Assembly (NCBI RefSeq): GCF_044457565.1 | Contig: NZ_JBITGZ010000003.1 | Coordinates: forward strand, 186,001-250,000 | Length of the DNA stretch: 64,000 nt | Direction: 5' to 3' | Origin: Kitasatospora sp044457565 | GTDB taxonomy: Bacteria; Actinomycetota; Actinomycetes; Streptomycetales; Streptomycetaceae | Part shown: positions 25,967 to 34,136 of the stretch, piece by piece | Layout of the letters: each line of letters begins with the position of its first letter | Position numbering within the stretch: the first letter of the stretch is position 1 | Notes under the pieces: model-generated | Seen by the model: only the letters and a program-made list of their open reading frames with translations | Told to the model about the DNA's origin: nothing | Databases searched by the model: none | Program-made: the position numbers and the translations under genes

Positions 25967-26010
25967 GGCCCTCGCGATCGCCCGTGCCGCACGCGGGTTC
26001 CGACAGTCCG

Positions 26011-26043
26011 CTGCCCCCACCGCCCGGTCGGCGGTGGGGGCAG
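26011..26043. terminator. Bidirectional hairpin terminator
   Basis: A 14-base perfect stem (26011-26024 with 26030-26043) with a 5-base loop lies between the kinase gene and the convergent small gene. Confidence 0.85.
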
Positions 26044-26072
26044 CGGGTCGGGGGGTGGGGCGCCCGGGGGCG

Positions 26073-26273
26073 TCACACCGTGGCTGCGGAGCAGCCGGGT
26101 GCGCGCTCCTTCGGAGCAGCGGTTCCGGCGGCCTTCGCGCCTTTGGCGGCTTTCGCAGCCTTCGCGGCCTTGGCCGCCTTCGCTGCTTTCTGGCGCGCGA
26201 GGTGCGTGCAGGGAACGCACCGGGCTACTACGGTGGCTGCCCCTGCCGCCAGCTTGAGCGACTTCGATGACAT
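26073..26273 (-). CDS. Lys/Ala-rich mini-protein with CxxC
   Basis: A predicted 66-residue basic protein beginning MSSKSLKLAAGAATVVARC. It has a CVPC pair near residues 19-22, then about seven tandem KAA units (roughly residues 29-50), and a short tail with one more Cys. GGAG lies eight bases before the ATG, and the gene faces a strong terminator, which argues for reality. KAA repeats recall histone-H1-like DNA-binding tails. The 9-base repetition in the DNA follows from the peptide repeat. No homologue is known to me. Confidence 0.55.
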   Translation of the reverse strand: MSSKSLKLAAGAATVVARCVPCTHLARQKAAKAAKAAKAAKAAKGAKAAGTAAPKERAPGCSAATV

Positions 26274-26454
26274 AGCGTTCTCCAGTCCGTTCGGCGGGGT
26301 GGGGTGGACCGGTCGGCCGCCCCTCATCCACTGTGGTCGGGCCGCCGCCCGAGTGCATGGGGCCGCGGTCCCGTCCCCGTCCCGGGACCGCGGTCTCAGG
26401 CCTGGGCGTCCGACGCGCGGCAGCCGGGCACGGCTGCGGGTGCGGCCGCGGGCA

Positions 26455-26630
26455 CGGCGGATTGCGCAGGCTGTGCCGGGTGCCGAGCCCGCTGAGCACG
26501 GCATCGCCGGCCCGGACCGGGTGGGGGTGGCCGTCGAGGGTGATCTCCCCGCGGCCGGTGAGCAGGACGTGGACCTCCTCGGTACGGATGTGCAGGTGCT
26601 CCCCGCCGGCGCCGCCGGGCGGGCCAGGGA
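26455..26630 (-). pseudogene. Cupin-domain remnant
   Basis: One minus-strand frame reads GGEHLHIRTEEVHVLLTGRG and then GDAVLSGLGTRHSLRN, matching both cupin motifs with their metal-binding His/Glu and His. The frame then turns into Pro/His/Arg-rich nonsense, where a complete cupin would continue for about 15 residues, and there is no sensible start. I read it as a fragment. The rest of the 436-base gap 26274-26709 holds nothing else recognisable. Confidence 0.6.
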
Positions 26631-26709
26631 GCGGTGGCGGACGGGCCGCCCACCGGCGCCCGGGGCGGGAGGCGGACGGCGGACGTACGGTGGATCCGGA
26701 GGGAGCGCC

Positions 26710-28008
26710 ATGTACGCCAGGGGCACGCACTTCACCGACCGGACCGACGCGGGCCGCCGGCTCGCCGCCCGGCTGGAGCACCTGCACGGCGCCGACCCGG
26801 TCGTGGTGGCCCTGCCCCGCGGAGGAGTCCCGGTCGCGGCGGAGGTCGCGCAGGCGCTGGACGCGCCGCTGGACATCTGCGTGATCCGCAAGCTGGGCGT
26901 CCCGTACCAGCCGGAGCTGGGCATGGGTGCGATCGGCGAGGACGGCGCCCGGGTGATCAACGACCAGGTGGTACGGCTGGCCGGGGTCCGGCCCGAGCAG
27001 CTGGCGGCGGTCGAGGCGCACGAGCGGGCCGAGCTGGAGCGGCGGGCACGGCGCTACCGCGGCGACCGGCCGCCGGCCGACCTGCGCGGGCGCACGGTGG
27101 TGGTGGTCGACGACGGCATCGCCACCGGCTCCACCGCCCGGGCCGCCTGCCGGATCGTCCGGGCCCGGGGCGCGGCCCGGGTGGTGCTGGCCGTGCCGGT
27201 CGCCCCGCCGGACTGGACGGCCAGGCTCAGCGCGGACGCGGACGAGCTGGTGGCCGTGGCCACACCCTCGCCGTTCTACGCCATCGGCGAGTTCTACGAC
27301 GACTTCACCCAGACCGAGGACGACGAGGTGCTGCGCCACCTCGCCCGCGCGGCCGGCCCGCGGACCCTCTCCAGGGAGCTCACGGTGCAGATCGGCGCCC
27401 TGCGCCTGGCCGGCCGGCTGACCGTCCCGCCCGAGGCCTCGGCCGTGGTGCTGTTCGCCCACGGCAGCGGCAGCAGCCGGCACAGCCCGCGCAACCGCTT
27501 CGTCGCCGACCAGCTCAACCGGGCGGGCCTGGCGACGCTGCTGTTCGACCTGCTCACCGAGGCCGAGGAGCCCGACCGGCGCAAGGTGTTCGACGTCGCG
27601 CTGCTGGGCGGCCGGCTGGCCGCCGTCACCGTCCGCCTCGCCGAGGAGGCCGAGGTGCGCGGCCTGCCGGTGGGCTACTTCGGCGCCAGCACCGGCGCGG
27701 CCGCCGCGCTCTGGGCGGCGGCGGATCCGGCGGTGCTGGTCTCGGCCGTGGTCTCCCGGGGCGGCCGGCCCGACCTCACCGGCCCCCGGCTGGCCGAGGT
27801 GCGGGCGCCGACCCTGCTCATCGTCGGCGGCCACGACGATCTGGTGATCGACCTCAACCGGCGCGCCCAGGAGCAGATGGAGTGCGAGAACGAACTGGCG
27901 GTCATCCCTCGCGCCACCCATCTGTTCGAGGAGCCGGGTGCGCTGGAGGAGGTCGCCGAGCTGGCCAGGGAGTGGTTCCTGCGGTGTCTGACCGTCGAAC
28001 CGCCGTGA
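26710..28008 (+). CDS. Phosphoribosyltransferase / alpha-beta hydrolase fusion
   Basis: A 432-residue two-domain protein. Residues 1-215 form a type I phosphoribosyltransferase-like domain with the PRPP loop VVVVDDGIATGSTA (130-143). Residues 225-430 form a dienelactone-hydrolase-like domain with an oxyanion segment FAHGSGSSRHSP, nucleophile Ser327 in GASTG, Asp376/377 in GGHDD and His404 in ATHLFEEPG. Both active sites look intact. Neither domain has a purine- or uracil-specific hood I can recognise. The natural reaction is unknown. Confidence 0.85.
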   Translation: MYARGTHFTDRTDAGRRLAARLEHLHGADPVVVALPRGGVPVAAEVAQALDAPLDICVIRKLGVPYQPELGMGAIGEDGARVINDQVVRLAGVRPEQLAAVEAHERAELERRARRYRGDRPPADLRGRTVVVVDDGIATGSTARAACRIVRARGAARVVLAVPVAPPDWTARLSADADELVAVATPSPFYAIGEFYDDFTQTEDDEVLRHLARAAGPRTLSRELTVQIGALRLAGRLTVPPEASAVVLFAHGSGSSRHSPRNRFVADQLNRAGLATLLFDLLTEAEEPDRRKVFDVALLGGRLAAVTVRLAEEAEVRGLPVGYFGASTGAAAALWAAADPAVLVSAVVSRGGRPDLTGPRLAEVRAPTLLIVGGHDDLVIDLNRRAQEQMECENELAVIPRATHLFEEPGALEEVAELAREWFLRCLTVEPP

Positions 28009-28190
28009 CCGCGCGTCGCCACCACAGCCATGCAATCTGCGCAGCGGGCCGAGCGAATTCCTGCTCAGCTTGTACACATTGAACAGTGGAATCCCGACCT
28101 GTTGCCCAATCATTCCTGGAGGAGCAAGCTCTGCGCCAACCGCACCGACCACCCCCGCGGCGCGGACGCCTCAACGTGGAGGAACCCCCG

Positions 28191-29405
28191 ATGACCACGC
28201 AGTCCCACGCCCTTGAGCTGACCCCCGAGGAGCGCGAGGCCGGCCTTGACGCCGAGCAGCTGCGCCGCCTGGTGGGCCTCGTCGAGCACGACCCCGCGGC
28301 GGACCCGTTCCCCGTGATCGCCCAGGACGCCGTCGTCTTCGTGGCCGGCAACGCCACCCAGACGGCCCTCTTCTACCAGGCCGTCTTCGGCATGGAGCTG
28401 GTCGCGTACTCCGGCCCCGAGACCGGCCGGCGCGACCGCAAGGCGTTCGTGCTGCGCTCCGGCTCCTGCCGCTTCGTGATCAAGGGCGGCGTCGCCCCGG
28501 ACAGCCCGCTGCTGGAGCACCACCGCCGGCACGGTGACGGCGTCGTCGACCTGGCCCTGGAGGTGCCGGACGTCGACAAGTGCATAGCGCACGCCCGCGC
28601 CCAGGGCGCCACCGTGCTGGAGGAGCCCAACGACGTCTCGGACGAGCACGGCACCATCCGCCGCGCCGCCATCGCCACCTACGGCGAGACCCGGCACACC
28701 CTGATCGACCGCTCCCGCTACCACGGCCCGTACCTGCCCGGCTATGTCACCGCCGAGAGCCGGGTGCAGCGGCCCGAGGGCCACCCGAAGCGGCTGTTCC
28801 AGGCGCTGGACCACGCGGTGGGCAACGTCGAGCTCGGCAAGATGGACGAGTGGGTCGGCTTCTACAACCGGGTCATGGGCTTCGTGAACATGGCCGAGTT
28901 CGTCGGCGACGACATCGCCACCGAGTACTCCGCGCTGATGTCCAAGGTCGTCGCCAGCGGCAACCACCGGGTGAAGTTCCCGCTCAACGAGCCGGCCGTC
29001 GCCAAGAAGAAGTCGCAGATCGACGAGTACCTGGAGTTCTACGGCGGCCCCGGCTGCCAGCACCTTGCGCTCGCCACCAACGACATCCTCACCACCGTGG
29101 ACATCCTGCGCGCCAACGGCGTCGAGTTCCTCTCCACCCCGGACTCGTACTACGACGACCCGGAGCTGCGCGCCCGGATCGGCAAGGTCCGGGTGGAGGT
29201 CGAGGAGCTCAAGAAGCGCGGGATCCTGGTCGACCGTGACGAGGACGGCTACCTGCTGCAGATCTTCACCAAGCCCCAGGGCGACCGGCCGACGGTGTTC
29301 TTCGAGTTCATCGAGCGGCATGGCTCGCTCGGGTTCGGGAAGGGCAACTTCAAGGCGCTCTTCGAGTCCCTGGAGCGCGAGCAGGACCGTCGCGGCAACC
29401 TCTGA
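28191..29405 (+). CDS. hppD: 4-hydroxyphenylpyruvate dioxygenase
   Basis: First enzyme of the tyrosine-breakdown operon: converts 4-hydroxyphenylpyruvate and O2 to homogentisate and CO2. It is 404 residues, the usual length, with two VOC halves. The iron ligands are His208 (ALDHAVGNVE), His291 (GCQHLAL) and Glu372 (FFEFIER). GTGGAGG lies 8 bases before the ATG at 28191; the frame is open upstream to 28086 without resemblance. The 180-base upstream region is AT-richer than average and includes TGTACA dyads at about 28070, a plausible control region. The next gene follows after 21 bases. Confidence 0.95.
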   Translation: MTTQSHALELTPEEREAGLDAEQLRRLVGLVEHDPAADPFPVIAQDAVVFVAGNATQTALFYQAVFGMELVAYSGPETGRRDRKAFVLRSGSCRFVIKGGVAPDSPLLEHHRRHGDGVVDLALEVPDVDKCIAHARAQGATVLEEPNDVSDEHGTIRRAAIATYGETRHTLIDRSRYHGPYLPGYVTAESRVQRPEGHPKRLFQALDHAVGNVELGKMDEWVGFYNRVMGFVNMAEFVGDDIATEYSALMSKVVASGNHRVKFPLNEPAVAKKKSQIDEYLEFYGGPGCQHLALATNDILTTVDILRANGVEFLSTPDSYYDDPELRARIGKVRVEVEELKKRGILVDRDEDGYLLQIFTKPQGDRPTVFFEFIERHGSLGFGKGNFKALFESLEREQDRRGNL

Positions 29406-29426
29406 CCGGCTCAAGGAGAGCGGACC

Positions 29427-30626
29427 ATGGCGCATTACCGGCAGCTGGGCAGCATCCCGCCCAAGCGGCACACCCAGCACCGCACGCCCGAGGGCGGGCT
29501 GTACTACGAGGAGCTGATGGGCGAGGAGGGCTTCTCCTCCGACTCCTCCCTGCTCTACCACCGGGGCATCCCCTCGGCCATCGTGGACGCGCGGCCGTGG
29601 GAGCTGCCGGACCAGAGCACGCTGCCCAACCACCCGCTGCTCCCCCGGCACCTGAAGCTGCACGAGCTCTTCGCCGGCCAGGAGTGGAAGGCCGCCGACG
29701 TCGTCGGCAGCCGGCGCCTGGTCCTCGGCAACGGCGACGTACGGATCTCGTACGTCGCCGCCGGGGCGCCCAGTGAGCTGTACCGCAACGGGCTCGGCGA
29801 CGAGTGCGTCTACGTGGAGTCCGGCACCGGCACGGTGGAGACGGTCTTCGGCTCGCTGGAGGTCGGCCAGGGCGACTACGTGATCATCCCCAGGGCGACC
29901 ACCCACCGCTGGGTGCCCACCGGGGACGCGCCGCTGCGCGCCTACTGCATCGAGGCCAACAGCCACATCACCCCGGTCAAGCGGTACCTCTCCAAGTACG
30001 GCCAGCTGCTGGAGCACGCGCCGTACTGCGAGCGGGACCTGCGCGGGCCGGTGGGGCCGCTGCTGGTCGAGGGCACGGACGTGGACGTGCTGGTCAAGCA
30101 CCGCGGCCCGGGCGGCGTCGCGGGGACCAGGTACACCGTGCCGCACCACCCGTTCGACGTGGTCGGCTGGGACGGCTGCCTGTACCCGTACGCCTTCAAC
30201 ATCAGCGACTACGAACCGATCACCGGCCGGATCCACCAGCCGCCGCCGGCGCACCAGGTCTTCGAGGGCAACGGCTTCGTGATCTGCAACTTCGTCCCCC
30301 GCAAGGTGGACTACCACCCACTGTCCATCCCGGTGCCGTACTACCACGCCAACGTCGACAGCGACGAGGTGATGTTCTACTGCGGCGGCGACTACGAGGC
30401 CCGCAAGGGCTCCGGCATCGGCCAGGGGTCGATCTCGCTGCACCCCGGCGGGCACACCCACGGCCCGCAGCCCGGCGCCTACGAGCGCAGCATCGGGGCG
30501 GAGTTCTTCGACGAGCTGGCCGTCATGGTGGACACCTTCCGGCCGCTGGAGCTCGGCGAGGGCGGCCGGGCGAGTGAGGACCCGGGCTACGCCTGGAGCT
30601 GGTCGGGGCGGGGGCCGGGCCGATGA
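29427..30626 (+). CDS. hmgA: Homogentisate 1,2-dioxygenase
   Basis: Ring-cleaving iron enzyme that turns homogentisate into maleylacetoacetate. It is 399 residues with a cupin-like fold. The C-terminal metal region shows YYHANVDSDEVMFYCGG and HPGGHTHGPQPGAYE, carrying His and Glu ligands of the family. AAGGAGAG lies about 7 bases before the ATG. Its stop overlaps the next ATG by 4 bases (ATGA), coupling it to the unknown gene that follows. Confidence 0.93.
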   Translation: MAHYRQLGSIPPKRHTQHRTPEGGLYYEELMGEEGFSSDSSLLYHRGIPSAIVDARPWELPDQSTLPNHPLLPRHLKLHELFAGQEWKAADVVGSRRLVLGNGDVRISYVAAGAPSELYRNGLGDECVYVESGTGTVETVFGSLEVGQGDYVIIPRATTHRWVPTGDAPLRAYCIEANSHITPVKRYLSKYGQLLEHAPYCERDLRGPVGPLLVEGTDVDVLVKHRGPGGVAGTRYTVPHHPFDVVGWDGCLYPYAFNISDYEPITGRIHQPPPAHQVFEGNGFVICNFVPRKVDYHPLSIPVPYYHANVDSDEVMFYCGGDYEARKGSGIGQGSISLHPGGHTHGPQPGAYERSIGAEFFDELAVMVDTFRPLELGEGGRASEDPGYAWSWSGRGPGR

Positions 30627-31504
30627 CGGCGGCTGCACCGGCCACCGGCGCACAGCCGACGCCCGGCGGCGTACCGGCGCTGTTCCGGGGGCTGTTCGAC
30701 GACGCCGCGATCTTCCCGCCCGGCGACCTGCCGATGGCGCAGGCCGTGCCCGCCCACCGGGCGCACCGGGCCGCCTGGTACGCCGACGCCGTCGGCTCGT
30801 TCCTGTGCGGGGCGGGCCGGCTCGGCGAGCTGGCGGAGGTGACCGGGGGCCCGCTCCGGGTGGGCCTGGTGCTGCCCGGGGGCAGCACGGACCTGCCGTC
30901 CGCACTGAAGGCCGCCGCACCGTTCGAGCTGGCCGGCGTGGAGCTCGCCGCCCAAGGCGCCCGGGAGGCGGTGGCCGCGCTGGCGGAGCACCTGCCCGCG
31001 GGCGTGCCGGCGGTGGTCGAACTCCCGCGTGGCGAGGGCGCCGAGGGCCGCGCCGGCCTGGAGGCCGAGCTGGACGTGCTCGCCGGCTCGCCCTACCGGG
31101 TGAAGTTCCGCACCGGCGGTCTGGCCGCCGGTGCCTTCCCCACCGAGGCGGAGCTGGCGGGCCTGCTCGCCGCCTGCGCCGAGCGCGGCCTGCCGTTCAA
31201 GTGCACGGCGGGCCTGCACAACGCCGTCCGGCACACCGACCCGGTGACCGGCTTCGAGCACCACGGCTTCCTGAACGTCCTGCTGGCGGCCCTGGCCACC
31301 GACCGGGCGGCCGCCGCCGAGGCCCTGCGCGAGCGCTCGGGTACGGTACTGGCCGGCGCCGTCGCGGCGCTGACCGAACGCCAGATCACCACCGTACGAG
31401 GAGCCTTCCTCTCCTTCGGCACGTGCAGCATCGCCGAACCCCTGCACGACCTGGCCGCACTCGGCCTGCTGCCGCCCAGCACACCGCACCTGGAGGACCG
31501 TTGA
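30623..31504 (+). CDS. Uncharacterised TIM-barrel-like protein inside the homogentisate operon
   Basis: A 293-residue soluble protein coupled by 4-base overlaps to hmgA before it and fahA after it. It shows alternating hydrophobic strands and helices like a (beta/alpha)8 barrel. Conserved-looking blocks are LFDDAAIFPPGDLPM near the start, VKFRTGG, FPTEAELAG, LPFKCTAGLHNAVRH, HGFLN and FLSFGTCS. The Lys in VKFRTGG and the Lys, Cys and His in FKCTAGLH at strand ends are candidate active-site residues. The operon lacks a maleylacetoacetate isomerase, and this gene holds its position. That role is my inference, not a family fact. Confidence 0.8.
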   Translation: MTAAAPATGAQPTPGGVPALFRGLFDDAAIFPPGDLPMAQAVPAHRAHRAAWYADAVGSFLCGAGRLGELAEVTGGPLRVGLVLPGGSTDLPSALKAAAPFELAGVELAAQGAREAVAALAEHLPAGVPAVVELPRGEGAEGRAGLEAELDVLAGSPYRVKFRTGGLAAGAFPTEAELAGLLAACAERGLPFKCTAGLHNAVRHTDPVTGFEHHGFLNVLLAALATDRAAAAEALRERSGTVLAGAVAALTERQITTVRGAFLSFGTCSIAEPLHDLAALGLLPPSTPHLEDR

Positions 31505-32721
31505 CCGCCGCCCGCAGCTGGCTCGCCACCGCACAGGACTCACCCTTCGGCGTGCACAACCTGCCGTACGGCGTCTTCACCGCCGCCGACCGGCCCGGCC
31601 AGCGGCGGATCGGCGTGCGGATCGGCGACTTCGTCCTCGACGCGGGCGCGGCCGCCCGCGCCGCCGGGACGCCCTCGGTGCTGCTCGACGCCGACTCGCT
31701 GGGCCCCCTGCTGGCCGCCGGCCGGCCGGCGTGGAGCGAGATCCGCGCCGGCCTGGTCGAGTGGCTGACCGACGAGACGTACCGCGACACCATCGCGCGA
31801 CTGCTGACGCCGCTCGCCGAGGCCGAGCTCCACCTGCCGTTCGAGGTCGCCGACTACGTCGACTTCTACGCGTCCGAGCACCACGCCGCCAACCTGGGCC
31901 GGATGTTCCGGCCGGGCTCCGAGCCGCTCACCCCCAACTGGAAGCACCTGCCGATCGGTTACCACGGCCGGGCCGGCACGGTGGTGGTCTCCGGCACCCC
32001 GGTGGTGCGCCCGCACGGGCAGCGCAAGGCGCCTGCCGACGCCGTACCGAGCTTCGGGCCGACCGGGCGGCTGGACATCGAGGCGGAGGTCGGCTTCGTC
32101 GTCGGCGCGCCCTCCATGCTGGGCACGCCCGTCCCGATGGCCGACTTCCAGGAGCACGTCTTCGGCGTCTGCCTGGTCAACGACTGGTCGGCACGCGACA
32201 TCCAGGCCTGGGAGTACGTCCCGCTCGGCCCGTTCCTGGGCAAGTCCTTCGCGACGTCCGTCTCCCCGTGGATCGTCCCGCTGGAGGCCCTGGAACACGC
32301 CCGGATCACCCCGCCGGCCCGCGACGTCGAGCCGCTGCCCTACCTGGACGACCGGGGCGGCGAGCCCTGGGGCCTGGACATCTCACTGGAGGTCAGGCTC
32401 AACGGATACCCGGTCTCCCGGCCGCCGTTCGCCGCGATGTACTGGACGGCGGCGCAGCAGCTCGCGCAGATGACCGCGAACGGCGCCTCGCTGCGCACCG
32501 GCGACCTGTTCGCCTCGGGTACGGTCAGCGGCCCCGAGGTGGAGAGCCGGGGCGCCCTGATCGAGCTCACCTGGAACGGTGAGAACCCGGTCAAGCTCCC
32601 GGACGGCACCACCCGCACCTTCCTGGAGAACGACGACGAGGTCACCATCACCGCCACCGCGCCCGGGCCGGACGGCACGGTGGTCGGCTTCGGCGAGGTC
32701 ACCGGGCGGATCGTGCCGTGA
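31501..32721 (+). CDS. fahA: Fumarylacetoacetase
   Basis: Last enzyme of the pathway: splits fumarylacetoacetate into fumarate and acetoacetate. It is 406 residues, the normal length. The N-terminal SH3-like part (SPFGVHNLPYGVF) is followed by the FAH catalytic domain with DFYASEHHAANLGRMFR, IEAEVGFVVG, LVNDWSARDIQAWEY and the metal-binding Glu/Asp set. The start is a TTG at 31501, overlapping the previous stop by 4 bases; this coupling makes the start nearly certain. It ends before a strong terminator. Confidence 0.94.
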   Translation: MTAARSWLATAQDSPFGVHNLPYGVFTAADRPGQRRIGVRIGDFVLDAGAAARAAGTPSVLLDADSLGPLLAAGRPAWSEIRAGLVEWLTDETYRDTIARLLTPLAEAELHLPFEVADYVDFYASEHHAANLGRMFRPGSEPLTPNWKHLPIGYHGRAGTVVVSGTPVVRPHGQRKAPADAVPSFGPTGRLDIEAEVGFVVGAPSMLGTPVPMADFQEHVFGVCLVNDWSARDIQAWEYVPLGPFLGKSFATSVSPWIVPLEALEHARITPPARDVEPLPYLDDRGGEPWGLDISLEVRLNGYPVSRPPFAAMYWTAAQQLAQMTANGASLRTGDLFASGTVSGPEVESRGALIELTWNGENPVKLPDGTTRTFLENDDEVTITATAPGPDGTVVGFGEVTGRIVP

Positions 32722-32764
32722 GCGGCCCCTCCCGCCCGGCCGCCCCTCCCGCCTGAGCGCTCCC

Positions 32765-32811
32765 GCGCAGCCGTGCCGGGCCCCCTCGCGGGGTGCCCGG
32801 CACGGCTGCGC
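32765..32811 (+). terminator. Terminator after the tyrosine operon
   Basis: A 17-base perfect stem (32765-32781 with 32795-32811) around a 13-base loop, 43 bases after the fahA stop. Confidence 0.85.
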
Positions 32812-32911
32812 CGCGCCGAGTACCGTGTCGGGGAGATCTCCGGCGGAGGGATCACCGGCGGGACGCCGGGACGGATTCCGAGACGGACACCGAGGGGACG
32901 GGAGCGGCCCG

Positions 32912-33946
32912 ATGACCGAAGAGGTACAGCTGCGCAGGGACGGCCGGGCGGGCCACCTCGTCCTGAACCGCCCGCGGGCGCTCAATTCGCTGACCCACGC
33001 GATGCTGGGCACCGTCCGCGCGGCCCTGGACACCTGGGCGGCCGACGACGAGGTCGCCACCGTCGCGCTGAGCGGCGCCGGCGAGCGCGGCCTCTGCGCG
33101 GGAGCGGACATCCGGGCGATCCACGACGACGCCAAGGCCGGCGGGGCCGGCGCACGGGCGTTCTTCCGCGACGAGTACCGGCTCAACGCGCTGATCGCCC
33201 GCTACCCCAAGCCGTACGTCGCGCTGATGGACGGCATCACCATGGGCGGCGGGGTCGGGCTCTCGGCCCACGGCGGCGTGCGGGTGGTCACCGAGCGCTC
33301 GGTGGTCGCCATGCCGGAGACCAGGATCGGGCTGGTCCCCGACGTGGGCGGCAGTTACCTTCTGGCCCGCGCGCCGGGCGAGCTCGGCACCCACCTCGCC
33401 CTGACCGCCGCCTCGATGGGCCCCGGCGACGCGCTGCTCTGCGGCTTCGCGGACCACTTCGTGCCCTCCGGGCGCCTCACCGACCTCACCACCGCGCTGG
33501 CCGGCCGTGACGCCGCCGAGGCCGTCGCCGCCCTCGCCGAGACGGCCCCCGCCGCCGGCCTCGCCGAGCAGCGCGACTGGATCGACGGGTGCTACGCCGC
33601 CGACACCGTGGAGGAGATCGTCGACCGGCTGCTCGGCAGCGGCGTGGCCGAGGCCAAGGAGGCGGCCGAGCAGATCCTCGCCAAGTCCCCCACCTCGCTG
33701 AAGGTCACCCTCGCCGCGCTGCGCCGGGCCCGTGGCCTCGGCTCACTGGAGGCGGCGCTGGACCAGGAGTACCGGATCTCCTGCGCCGCGCTCCAGGCCC
33801 CCGACCTGGTGGAGGGCATCCGGGCGCAGGTCGTCGACAAGGACCGCAACCCGCGCTGGTCCCCCGCGGCCCTGACCGAGGTCTCCGAGGCCGACGTGGC
33901 GCGCTTCTTCGCCTCCCGGGGCGCCGACGAGCTCCGGCTGGCCTGA
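32912..33946 (+). CDS. 3-hydroxyisobutyryl-CoA hydrolase-like crotonase
   Basis: A 344-residue member of the enoyl-CoA hydratase superfamily. Its length and the blocks CAGADIRAIHDDA, MDGITMGGGVGLSAHG and RIGLVPDVGGSYLLAR fit the 3-hydroxyisobutyryl-CoA hydrolase group of valine breakdown. The oxyanion-hole segment GAD and the acidic pair near PETRIGLVPD are present. The ATG at 32912 is preceded by GGAG. The gene starts its own unit after the tyrosine terminator; an enoyl-CoA hydratase follows after 190 bases. Confidence 0.88.
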   Translation: MTEEVQLRRDGRAGHLVLNRPRALNSLTHAMLGTVRAALDTWAADDEVATVALSGAGERGLCAGADIRAIHDDAKAGGAGARAFFRDEYRLNALIARYPKPYVALMDGITMGGGVGLSAHGGVRVVTERSVVAMPETRIGLVPDVGGSYLLARAPGELGTHLALTAASMGPGDALLCGFADHFVPSGRLTDLTTALAGRDAAEAVAALAETAPAAGLAEQRDWIDGCYAADTVEEIVDRLLGSGVAEAKEAAEQILAKSPTSLKVTLAALRRARGLGSLEAALDQEYRISCAALQAPDLVEGIRAQVVDKDRNPRWSPAALTEVSEADVARFFASRGADELRLA

Positions 33947-34136
33947 CCGGCCGCCGGCGCGCCCGCCCTCCGGGGCGCCACCCGGCCGTTCGGATCCGGC
34001 CGCCGTTGAGGCGGTCGGCCGGGGCCCTCGGGTGACGACCGTCTCGCATGCCAAGACTGGCGCGGGGAGGGGCCGGTCGTAGATCGTGGGGTCGTCAGGG
34101 CGCAATCTCGTGCCGCAGAGCAGCGAATGGGAGTCA

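Noticed and set aside
26125..26200. Short regular repeats as a CRISPR or VNTR candidate
   Set aside because: The 9-base periodicity encodes KAA units of the small minus-strand ORF; there are no spacers.
24061..26709. Plus-strand frame open from 24061 to 28008 (1315 codons)
   Set aside because: Only the part from 26710 is a credible protein. The earlier part is Arg/Pro/Gly-rich and out of frame with the histidine kinase.
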